This document shows, piece after piece, positions 45,901 to 57,306 of a DNA stretch of 63,938 nt (its first letter is position 1; each line of letters opens with the position of its first letter). The notes below the pieces were generated by a model. That model searched no databases, was not told the origin of the DNA, and saw only the letters and a list, made by a program, of their open reading frames with translations. The position numbers and the translations under genes were made by a program. Source of the DNA: Bimuria novae-zelandiae CBS 107.79 (Eukaryota > Ascomycota > Dothideomycetes > Pleosporales > Didymosphaeriaceae); NCBI GenBank assembly GCA_010015655.1, contig ML976695.1, positions 230,462 through 294,399 of the forward strand, given 5' to 3'.

Positions 45901-48900
45901 TAGCTTAATAATAATCTTGCTAAGGGATTTATCCGCGAGTTGCAGGCAAGATATATAGTCTCTCTATTACTAGCTACTAAACTAGGAGGGGGCGTCCGCA
46001 TCTACCAGGACTATAGAGGCTTAAATAATATTACTATTAAAAACTATTACCTACTACCCCTAATTCGCGAAACTTTAGATACTATATGCAACGCAAAAAT
46101 CTATACTAAGCTAGATATTATTACTACCTTTAATAAGCTACGGATAGCAAAAGGGTACGAGTGCAAAACTACTTTTATTACCTAATTTGGCCTCTTTAAA
46201 ACCCTAGTAATACTATTTAGCCTATGCAACGCCCCCGCATCCTTCTAGAACTATATTAACTATATCCTTTTTAACTTGCTAGATAAAACCTGTACCGCGT
46301 ACCTAGACGACGTCTTAGTCTATTCCTCGGACAAGAAAAAACACTAGGACTATGTCTGTAAAGTAGTAATACGCCTTCGTGACGCAGGACTCTAAATTGA
46401 CATTAATAAGTGTAAATTTAAAACAAGGCAGACTAAGTACCTTAGCCTTATACTTACCCCTAAAGGGATATAGATAGACCCTAAAAAGGTCAAAACTATT
46501 AGAGAATAAAAGCCCTTACTAGGATTAAAAGATTTATAAAGATTCCTTAGCTTTGCAAACTTTTACTGCTGCTTTATCCGCGACTTTTTAAAGATAACTA
46601 GGCCCCTAAACGACCTACTAAAGAAAGGAGTAACCTAGGGCTAGAGAGATAACTACTAAGACGCGTTTAACTGCCTAAAAACTACTTTTACCTCCGCACT
46701 AGTCCTGGCTCTTTATAATTATAACTATAAAATAGTCCTTAAAACTAACGCCTTAGACTAGGTAAGTAGGGGAGTCCTCTCCTAGTATAATAATAAAGGA
46801 GTCTTACGCCTAGTAGCATATTTCTCGTCTAAGCACTCGGCCTAAGAATGTAATTACAAGATCTACGACAAAGAGCTATGTCCGATTATATGGCCTCTAT
46901 CTGTTGTGGATATGAGGCTGGAGCACTCTCTCTTTTATACTATTCTAAATAGGGCTAGCGCTGCAGCGGCACTTATTTGGAGCCTCGCACACATCTGCAT
47001 TCCAGACACAGACAGAACACGAACATCATCAATCAATCATCACATCCATCAAATTCTCATCATTGCATTATCTCAAAGTGACAGAACACTATCAAATCTG
47101 ACAAGCTACTAGCTATTATAAAAGCCCTAGAAGAATAGCGCCCTAAATTATAAGGGACCTAAGAACCTTTTAAGGTTATTATAAACTATAAGAATTTTAA
47201 GTACTTTACGTCTACTAAAGCACTTAATTAATAATAAGTCTAATAGTTAAAGTTCCTATTCTAGTTTAACTTCCGTATCGTATACTGTCCAGGCATAAAA
47301 GCCATACGTCTAGATACACTAAGCTAGAAAGCCAAAGACTTTCCTAAACGCGCGGACGCTAAAGATAACTATATTAAAAACTAGTAGCGCACTATCCTAC
47401 CTAAAAATTTCTTTAACCTTAAAGCCCTAGCCAACCTCCTCTGCGAAACTAATAAAAACTTAGACCTAGCTATCGCCCTAATCGACGTGATTATGCCCGT
47501 AATAGATAAACCTATTAATAACCTAATAGATAAGGCCTATAAATCCTCTAATATAGCTATAGCCATGCTAGCAATATTAAGAGACCTATTAGTTTGCTAA
47601 TAGTCTAAGAAATAGAGAAAATAAATCTATATAGCAATAATAAATTTTATAATTATTAGAAACTAGATCTACTACCGCGATAAGCTTTTTATTCCCCCTG
47701 TTAATAAACTACGCACCTAAGTTATTTACAGAACCTATTCTATAGGACTAGCTAGACACCTAGGATGTATTAAAACTATTAATCTCTTAAGCTATACGTA
47801 TTAGTAGCCCCGTATAACACGCGATATAGTAACGTACGTTAAAGTATGCAAACTCTACGTCTAAGTTAAAGTATTAAGGTTAGCTCTTTTAGAATTCCTC
47901 TAACTACTGCCCGTCCCGTTCCGCGCCTAGTTAGACATCTCTATTAATTATATTACTCTATTCCTAGAATATAAACGTAATAATAAAAAGTTTAAGCATA
48001 TCCTCGTAATTATATACTGTTTAACGAAAATGCGCTACTTTATACCTGTTACTAGCTTAGGTACTAATAAGCTAGCTTCTACGTTTATTAGCCATATCTA
48101 TTACCTCCATAGAACACCGGATAACGTTATATTAGACTAAGGAACTTAATTTATTTCTAAATTCTAGCGCTACCTATCTAAAAGACTAAGAGTCTAACTA
48201 CGCTACGCTTTCGCCTTCTATCCTAAGATAAATAACTAAACTAAACGAATTAACGCTAGCATTAAGTAATACTTTAAGGCTTTTATAAACTTTTATTAAG
48301 ATAACTAGATTAACTAGCTCCTACTAGCAAAGTTTATATTTAATAATACTACCTTTAAGATAACTAGTATGTCACCCTTCTTCGCAAACTACGGTTTCCA
48401 CTTAAAGCTAGGTGTTAAACCCTTATAACTATACCTGCTAAACTGCTTTGCTACCTAAAAAAGAAAATTCTTTAAAGCTAACGCTATTGCTAACCGCTTT
48501 AACTAGATTATCACCTAACTAAAGGCCTTAGCTAAGTAGTCTATCTAGCAATACGAAGAAAACGCCAACGAGTCCTATAAAGATGCCCCGTAGTACAACG
48601 TTAGCCAAATAGTGTTTATAAATACCCGCAATATAAAGACTAACCGTCTAATAAAGAAAGGAGACGACAAATAGGCTAGTCTATATAAAGTCTTAAAAGT
48701 CTACCCCTAATCTTGCCTTATTAAGTTACCTAAGGGCATGAAAATCTTCCCCGTGTTCTATAACTCCCTACTTTGCCTAAACCTGTCCACTGCTGGCCTG
48801 CCAGGCTAAGACTAAATTATAAAGCTAAGTCTAGGAATATCTAAGGACGAGTACTAGAGCGAGATAACGATATAAAGAAGCTAGTAAAAAAGTAAGAGTT

Positions 48901-49110
48901 TAAAAAGCTATTAGATTATTATAATAAGGATAGATTATACTACTTAGTTAAATAGAGTTATTATGCACCCACCTAGCAGCCTATAGCTAATTTAAAGGGT
49001 TAGAACAAGATAATCTTAGAGTTCCACGAGAAAAACCTAAGAAAACTAGGACCCCTAAGCTAGGTAAAGGGTAAGGCCCTAAAACTAAAGTAACTATAAG
49101 GACGCCTATA
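42980..49110 (+). pseudogene. Gypsy B Gag-Pol relic with chromodomain
   Basis: Gag ends in a degenerate zinc knuckle (LYFYYKKPSYSKNNYTKKKR near 44.02 kb, where Cys codons became Tyr). Reverse transcriptase has an open stretch at 45940-46185 (GGGVRIYQDYRGLNNITIKN, LPLIRETLDTI, YTKLDIITTFNKLRIAKG). RNase H follows, interrupted by the solo LTR. Integrase lies at about 47.6-48.3 kb. The C-terminus near 48.93-49.07 kb reads LYYLVK-SYYAPT, PIANLKG, then ILEFHEK, the chromodomain pattern that directs integration to heterochromatin in chromoviruses. Stops of RIP type are frequent. Confidence 0.85.
46879..47103 (+). repeat. Solo LTR, 225 bp, inside Gypsy B
   Basis: TGTCCGATTATATGG...TCAAATCTGACA with AGCTA duplicated at 46874-46878 and 47104-47108. 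It interrupts the RNase H region. The 68-residue ORF here is LTR sequence. It is a near-identical inverted partner of 36988-37211. Confidence 0.95.
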
Positions 49111-49236
49111 GCGTGCTACCTATAGCTTAAGATAAGTGTCTTTCGCTCTATTATAGCATATTTATATATTTTAGCATTTTCTTTCTATTTCTGTTTAGGC
49201 TGTTCGAGGACGAATAGCGGCATAAAAAAGGGGTAC

Positions 49237-49387
49237 TATTATAGCACTAACCTAGTTTAGTTAGGTGTAGTTACGTAGCTTAATATAGATCCCCTTATTA
49301 TATTTAGCACCTCGCGTCCCCCGTAGTTTGCCTCCTCACGGCGCAACGTAGTTCTTCCCTAGACTATCTTGTGTTCGTCCCGTAACA
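49237..49387 (+). repeat. 3' LTR of Gypsy B
   Basis: TATTATAGCACTAACC to CCGTAACA. The initial TG has mutated to TA while the terminal CA is retained, the reverse of the 5' copy. Confidence 0.93.
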
Positions 49388-52300
49388 CTAGCCTTAGAAA
49401 AAATGGACGAGCGTAGTATCTGCCTGCTATTATAGGGATAGCAGGCATACGATAACTAATAGTAAAAGGACTACTATTACTACTAAGTAATAGTAGCCCC
49501 TTAAATAAGTAGTAGACCTATAGCTCCTGCTTACTATTTTAAATCTAACTAATAGGCTTAAATAAACCTCTGCCTTCGCTGTGCAAAGGGCAATTTCCGA
49601 CGCTATAAGACTTAATATTAGTAATATCCCTATAGCTATAAGGACTTAAATAGGCTAGGCTATTATGCTAGCCTCTAAAGTTATACGCTAATAACTTAAA
49701 AAAAAAGAAACTAATAATCTGTTCTATTAATAATAATAGTGTAGAGTTACTTACACGCTAGACTAACTACGCTATCCTTAAAGTGCATAGTAGCTACTAC
49801 TTGCTATTAGGATAAGAAGTCCTATACACCCTAAAAATAATCGCGGAAGAGGCTTTTACGTAGACCTTAACTCGCCTAGTAAACTACTAGCCCTCTAGAT
49901 ATAGCCTAAACTAATATAGACATACTACCTACGTTGTATTCTTTAAGAAGCTAGTACTACCTTTTTAACTTTTTAGCGTTAGTAAATTATCCTATAAAAT
50001 TATTAAAAACGTATAATTAAGTAATATAACCTTAATTACTAAAAATATTATAATATAGCGCGTTACACTCGCGCGTCCTACTATTATAATTATAATATAA
50101 AATAGAGTAAGCACGAAGGCCCAATAGGTAATAATTATATTTATAAGTAACAGTACTTTAATTACTATAGCCTATACGCCGCTAATAATCTAACCTGCCT
50201 AATAAAGCCTAGGCGAGTAAGTAGTAGGATTATAGGACCTGCTTATTATAAGCTAGCTACCCTCCGCTGCGCTAGATAGAAGACTTATAACTAGTTTTAT
50301 AACTTATAACCTTAACCCACACCTACCGCGTAGAGATAAGGTAATACTACTAATAAAGAAGGTACCCCTCCTACTAAGGGTAATACTTAACTTAATAAAG
50401 AGGATACTACTCCTACTAGAGATACTACTTAATAGGCCCCTTGAAAAGAGCCTATAGAGACACCTATAGACTAAAAAAGCTAGGAACGAGTTCCTAGCTG
50501 TTGTCTATTAAGAGGGTAGAGCTTAAGCTTTTACCCTATTTTTATAGCACGATAAGTAGCTTACGCCTTAAGCTAATTAGTTAGACTTATCGCGTCTAGA
50601 AGTAGTAGCCTTAATTTTATTACACTCTTAGCACAAAGCGCGAGATATATAGACTATACATAGTCTTCCTTATAAGAGGACATAATTATAGACAACTCCT
50701 CTAATTAATAAAGAATAACTACTGTAGATATACGCCTCGCAGGGATCCTAATATAAAAGTATACTAGACTAATATTAGTAAAAGTGGCGTAGTATATATA
50801 TCTACCTTTAAAATTACTTTTATAGAGGATATTAATATTATTTATATATAAGAGCTAGCTACTTCGCCTAGCATATGCACTTTAAACTATCCTAGCTATA
50901 ATTTTTACTTATTAGTAGATAGCTAGCATAGCTAGGAGACCCAAAAGGTAAAATACCTTTAAGTCCTTATCTTTACCTATAAGGGTAATAGACTAAAAAT
51001 TACGCCCTATACCCTACTATATAATTGGGACCTATAGTAGATTAAAGTAAATAGAAATTTTATACTTAACGTTTACTAGGCACTATAAACTACGCTAGTT
51101 TTTAAATATATTACTTACTTTACTTTACTAATTAGGTGCCTAGCAGGAGGTAATCTTAACGCTAAATATAATATATTTAAGCTTAGTATTATGACTACAT
51201 AGAGCAGAGCTAAGCTGGCCTAATAGGCTATAAATAGTGACATAGATTATATAGGCAAATCTAGAATCCCCACCTATAGCGCTAGGCACGTTATAGACCT
51301 TTCTTTCTATAATATCCCCTTTGCAACCACCGTGGTACGAACAGATATAAACTATGGTTTAAACTATAACACGCTAGTTACTACAATCCCTAGTAAAGGA
51401 TAAGACCCTTTTAACTAGTTCTAGTATATGGTCCATATAAAAAAGCTATTACTAACAAAATAAAAGGCGCCCCTTATTTAGATAGGCTATAGACTTATAA
51501 GCACGTTAATAGGCGCGTTACTACTTTAGAAGAAGTTTTTATTAATGCTCTAAAAATAGTAGGTAAAAAAAAGAGAGGGATAGGCCACTTAGTGCCTTAA
51601 TAAATAAATAATTATAAGATAGCCTACTAAGCACACCTTAACTTGCTTAATAGCTATACTAGTTAGGGCCCTTTTAATAAGACACGTACTTTTCTAGTGA
51701 TAGTCTGCAAGGCAACGAAGAAGTACTAATAATATACTATAAATAATATAAAAGGTAACTAAGAAATTTTCTGTATTATTAATTAGTATAAGCTATAGCC
51801 TACTAGAACCTAGGTACTAATAGTCTTTAAAGGCGTAGAGGCAACTAAAGATAAAAATAAGACTAAAATACTATAATAAGCACTTCTTCACAGATTTATA
51901 ATAAAAGATAATTTACTAAAACTACCTACCTTATAAGAACACCTTACTATGCTATAGAATATATACTTATTAATTAAAGAGATAGAGCGCTATATAATTA
52001 GGGTCTTTAGTACCTTATTAGGCGCTAATACTATAATAGTCTGGCTACTTATAGTATACTAGAACTATATTAGTATATTTGCAATATTTACCGCAACCTA
52101 CTATTACTTAACTACTACTTAGCCACCTAAATAGACCGGGAGATTGTTTTTATTAAGAAACTTAGTAAGAAAGGCTATACGACTTTAGGGTCTATAAGAC
52201 CTCTTACTATACTACTCTACCTTAGTAAAAGATTTAAAAGGGTAATTACTTAGCGTATAGCCTACTTAGCTATGCTATACGGCGTTCTAAGCCCCTAGTA

Positions 52301-54430
52301 CGGGGGGGCTCTCCTAAAAAGGTTAGCTATAGACCTAATTGTAGCCTTTACTTATAAAGTTAAACTTACTTTTAGCAAGGGTAAACACGTTACTATAGTA
52401 ATTATAAATATACTAGGAGCTTTTAATGCGCTGCTAGTTAACTAGCTACTATACTATATAAAAGACTAAGGCTAGTACTAGAAGGTCCTAGTCTTTATAC
52501 ATAATATTCTTATAAACTAATATATTCTTGTCTACTATGGTTAATACTATTCTGGCCGCTACCTAGTGGCCTACGGCACCCTACAGGACTCGCCATTCTC
52601 CCCTGTTATCTACATGCTATACCTTATAGAGCTACTACTCTAGGATATAACTATGCGCTTTAGCTATACTAATAATATATGCCTCTATAGCGCCTCTTAC
52701 AACCTTAACCTTAATATTAATATACTTACTAAATAAGTTTATAAGATTAACTTATATAGCACAGACTATAAGATTACTTTCTTATTAGATAAGCTTAAAA
52801 TAATTTATTTTATAAGGTAAAACAGGGACTACGCACCGCCCTACGCTATTAATAAGTACTTTATTATTTACCTAATTCTCTTTATAAGTAAGGTACCTAT
52901 ACTACGCTAACTAAGCGTATAGTTTAATAAAAAGTTTACTTTTAAGACCTACGTAGCCACACGCGCTATAAAAATAAGGGTTATTACTTATTATATTTAT
53001 AGCCTTACTTAGATTAAATATAACTTTTTACTAGGGTCTTTATATAAAGCGGTAATCTCCTGCGTCCTCCCCTAACTCCTGTACGGATTAGAGGCCTGGT
53101 ATAGAGGAAGGACCAAACCTTCTAAAACTATATGCTATTTAAAAGGCGCTAAAGTAAGTACCTAACTAGGTTAGTATATAAAACTACTTAATAAGGTCCT
53201 TAGGTATGCATGTAAAGCTATTATTTTAGCCTACTAGACTACACCTACTATTACTATTTTTAGGGAACGCTAGACTCCCCTTAGTAATAATAGTCTTAAA
53301 GACTTATAAGTTCTGCTTTATAGTATACCTACTAATAATTAACGAAAAGCACTCGCTAACTACTAGGACTTACCTTTTTATAGTTAGAAGAGGCTAAGGC
53401 GTAGGCCTCCTATAAAGAGCCTGCATAAAGGTATAATAACTAGCCTAGGTCTTCGACCTAGTACTCTAACCTAAATTCCGCGCCCCCTACTACTCCCCTA
53501 GGAACCGCGACAACCCTATAAGCTACGTAGACAAGAAGGAAGCCGCCTACTACTTTAAAGAGTAGTAGGCCCTTTTTCTACTAATTACTATAACTATCTT
53601 TTTTAATAGCTCTAAATAATAGCTTAACGGCGTTAAGCACGTTACATATAGCTATACTATATATAAAAGGTAGACTTTTACTTTATAAGGTAATAGCTCC
53701 CTTAACCCTAGGTCCTACGTTTTTAACGCCAAAGCTATTAGCGCGTGGTAAAGACTCTTACACACGCTTCGTACGCTGGCCTACTAGCTTAGGCGCATAT
53801 ACATGTGCATAGATAGCACCTTTGTAATATAGTGCATTAGAGGCAACCCGTCCCCCTCTTCGTAGTGGGCGATCGTCAGGTGCTAAGAGACAATTGAGAA
53901 CCTGGACATCACTGTCCGGTGGTCCCTAGGACACTGCAACATAGAGGGAAACGAACGGGTAGACTAGCTAGCAGACGCCGCAGCAAGAAATCCCTAACCC
54001 CCACACGGCATGGCAACTAAACCCACGGTCTCAGGCCTTAAGTCTAACGTCCGCGCCCTCACTAGGAGCGCAGAGATGGACTAGTGGCGCAAGCACACAC
54101 CGAATCTGTCCAGGTGGTACATATAGTGGGACCTCAAGTATCGCCCCGCAAAATAGCTAAAGGAGCTCACCCTCTAACGACTGACGCTTGCAAAGCTACT
54201 GTCCATGCGCACCCGCCATGGACACTACGCTTAGTAGCACAAGAAGTTTAAACACGACGACGCAGTCACGGGATGCTCCTGCAAGGCAGACCTCGCGCCA
54301 GACCACATAGTCCACTGCCCACGAGCGGTCCGGAAGTTCTGCTACTAGCCGAAACGGCCCCCTCTCCCTCCTAGCACCACAAAAGAGGGCGTTAAATACT
54401 TAAAAACCTTTAAGCCTAAAGATTTTTAAC
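49388..54430 (+). pseudogene. LINE ORF2 relic: endonuclease, reverse transcriptase, RNase H
   Basis: The endonuclease reads GGNLNAKYN (about 51.15 kb) and IPTYSARHVIDLSF (about 51.28 kb), then VVRTDINYGLNYNTLVTTIP. Reverse transcriptase reads YGGALLKRLAIDLIVAFTYK (about 52.3 kb), AYGTLQDSPFSPVIYMLYL-like (about 52.57 kb) and FSYTNNICLYS (about 52.66 kb), in place of YADD. RNase H lies at about 53.8-54.05 kb (WSLGHCNIEGNERVD, LADAAARNP). A C-terminal Cys/His segment follows (GCSCKADLAPDHIVHCPRA, about 54.27 kb). In the last 600 bp stops are almost all TAG. ORF1 probably occupies 42187-42556 and the first part after 49388, too mutated to read. Confidence 0.8.
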
Positions 54431-54949
54431 TTTTACTTAAGCTTACTAATTTTACTAATACTAATAAATAAATTTCTCTTAGCGTTAATTTTATTTAAGC
54501 TCTTAGTAAGGGTGTCTCTTATCCTAATATCTTACTATATAAGATAACTTTCCCTACCGTCTCCTACTCTCCTTACCTCTCCTTACTATTTACACGATTC
54601 TTACCTTTCCTATACTAGCTTTACGCTAAAGTCTTAGTACTTTTTAACATAGTTTTAGGGCAGCTGAAGCTGTCCCTCCTTTAGTTTGTTATATGTAGAA
54701 TAGCTACACCCCGACATCTTAGCCTATAGGCATGAAGACACGGATTTAGCCCCCGCACGGAGGGGGGCGGACTCTTACAAGCCGCTACAAGAGATGGCAA
54801 TGTTTTTATAGCATAAATCGCCTTTACTATCTAGTTAACTCTAGATGGCTACTTGGCGCGTCCCCATGCCCCATGGGAGGCTAGAACCTAGGTTCCCGGA
54901 CGTTAATCAATACTACTACTACTACTACACGCTTTTTAGCCTGCCTTAA

Positions 54950-55083
54950 TGTAACGTCGAAAAGAGTGTTGAGGCAATCGTTGATGATTAAGTAGCTATT
55001 CTATAGGAGCTATATACTGTGTGCATCACATGCACGGGCCGCACGTACGCGGGTGGCCCAAGCTTCTATACTGAACCGTCACA
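54950..55083 (-). repeat. 3' LTR of Copia D
   Basis: Differs from the 5' LTR at five positions: four transitions of RIP type and one transversion. Confidence 0.93.
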
Positions 55084-57306
55084 CACCCCCTTAGCTTCAT
55101 GTCGATCAAGAGGTGAAGCTAAAATCTTGCTTAATTAGGTAACTAGATATATAAAATTATTATTATTATTAACGCTACCCTAGAGGCATTACGCGATATT
55201 AATAAAATAGTGCTATTAAATAAACTTTTAATATTTAGCCTTTAAGAGAACTTTAGTAAGCCTGTTAGTAGCTATCTTATCTATAGGGACCTATTTAATA
55301 ATAAGTTACTAAGCCTTTACCTCTTATCGGATCTACATCTAATAGATATCGACGTGTTAAACTTTTATATATAGTTAATTTAGATCCTTATTAATAATTC
55401 CTACTATTTATTAATTATTATAGTAGATCGTAGGCATTATGCCTAAGTTAAATAATATACTATTCAAAAAGTAAAGCTGCTCTGCTATCTATAACCTAGT
55501 AAAAGAGATTAAAAGTAACTCTAATTTAGTAGTAGACTTAGTAACGGTACGCTAGACAGTCGCCTTCTAGTTAATAATTATACTATAGAGAAAGACATAT
55601 TACCTTTATAAGATATTTAGATCTTAATACTATAGAGTATTATTATCGCGTTAGTTAGGTATGTAACCTTGAATTTTATTAGCTAAATAATTAGTAACTT
55701 CTTATTATATAGGCGTAGGACGAAAATTGCGAGCGTAGTAGCGCCTTATAAAATAATTTACTATCTAATTAAGAGAAGCTAATATATCTATAAAGTTATT
55801 AAAAGTACATTAATATTAAGAGGTTAATAGTTTATTAGTGTTACCTCTTACTAATAGCTTAGTCGATTATCCGGCAGGCGTTAGTGTTAGTATTACTATA
55901 GATTTAGCCTTATTATAGAAACGTTGCTAACATAATATTATAAGTTTCTTAATAGATATATTGTCATCCTTATACGCCTTAGGGACGTCAAGTAACTTAA
56001 TAACCTTTTTAATTACTAAGTTATTTGCGTAGCCATCGCGGCCTTTATAGAAGGTAGAAGTGTTAAATACTACGTCTTGTGTGCAGATAACTCGATCCTT
56101 TATTAGTAGCTAGATCTAAAAGATATTAGTGCTATCGTAGCCTACGAGATGGCCAATTAAGGCGCGCAAGGCTGTCTTTAATCTACGTAGTAAATATTTA
56201 TTAAGGATGTACGCCTAATAACTAATTAGTTAAAGATAGCTTATTATAGGCTTTTTATACTAGATAACCTTATATAGCGTGCGCTAACTAAGGACTTTAG
56301 ATAGCGTTTAATTAAGTAAGTATACTACTATCTTTATTAACTTGTTTACTAATTACTTTAAAAGATTACCCTAAAAGCGTAAGGCGCGGGCCTTTATTAT
56401 AATTAGCTTATTAGTAATTTTAGTACTTTTATTTTATGTAGAAGTATTTAGAGCGCGTAGCTTAAAGTGTATACTTAAATTAGCGTAAAGTTATTTTATA
56501 AAGTTAATAATACTACGCTTAGCGTTAATCTTAATTATAATTACGTTATAATTATACTAACGCTAGATTTATTATATAGTGTTCTATAGCTAGCGGCCTA
56601 GCTAAGTCTTTAACTTTATTAAAAAGGACTTTACTTCGTGCTAACGCGAGTGTTAATAGATAGTATAAGTACCCTATTTATTACTATTATAATAGGACTC
56701 TCCCTATTATTATAGTTAGATAAGATTAACTAAGATTTAATAAAAGGGATAGATAGCGTCCTTTAGTATATAGCAAGAGACCTACTCTATTAACTTTAAT
56801 TTTATGCAGATTTAATAAAAGTCTTAATTAGTAGACCCTTTTACTATTACTCTATTAATATTATTATTTAGGTAATCTATAACCTTGCGTCTAAGATAGC
56901 CCTAAACCTTATAGATAAGCGTTAAAGAGATTTCTTACGTCTTTAGTGCTTTTAATAAGTAAGTTTAAATTACTATTGCGAGTAAGGACGACTTTATTAA
57001 ATAATAAAAGGAGTCTACGTTAATAAGCTAGTAGCCCTTATAGTACTTTAGGTACTTAATAACGCTGTTTTTATTATATAGCGTATCTTAACCTAAGTTA
57101 AAGTAGATACTATTATTATAATAATGTCTAACTCTAACGACGCTTATAATAAAACTAGGTACTAAAGTAATATAAGTAATTAGCGTTAGTGCTATACCTA
57201 TTAGTATATTAATTATAAAAGTTATTTTACTTTAAGCCTTAATTTTATATTAGTACTTACCTACTTTAATAGTTATACTAGTATTCTTAACGCCTTCCTG
57301 CTCCTA

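Larger units (their letters stand above)
42557..49387 (+). mobile_element. Chromodomain Gypsy LTR retrotransposon B, complete
   Basis: LTRs of 151 bp lie at 42557-42707 and 49237-49387, and CTAGC is duplicated at 42552-42556 and 49388-49392. A purine tract (AAAAAAGGGGTA) precedes the 3' LTR. Native length without the solo LTR is about 6.6 kb. Confidence 0.95.
41956..54922 (+). mobile_element. Tad1-like LINE with APE endonuclease, split by Gypsy B
   Basis: A 12-bp duplication TACTACACGCTT (41944-41955 and 54923-54934) and a (TAC)n tail (54911-54929) mark the insertion; the tail makes the exact 3' base ambiguous. Native length without Gypsy B is about 6.1 kb. The 5' untranslated 230 bp and the final 1.1 kb are much less mutated than the centre. 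Confidence 0.85.
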
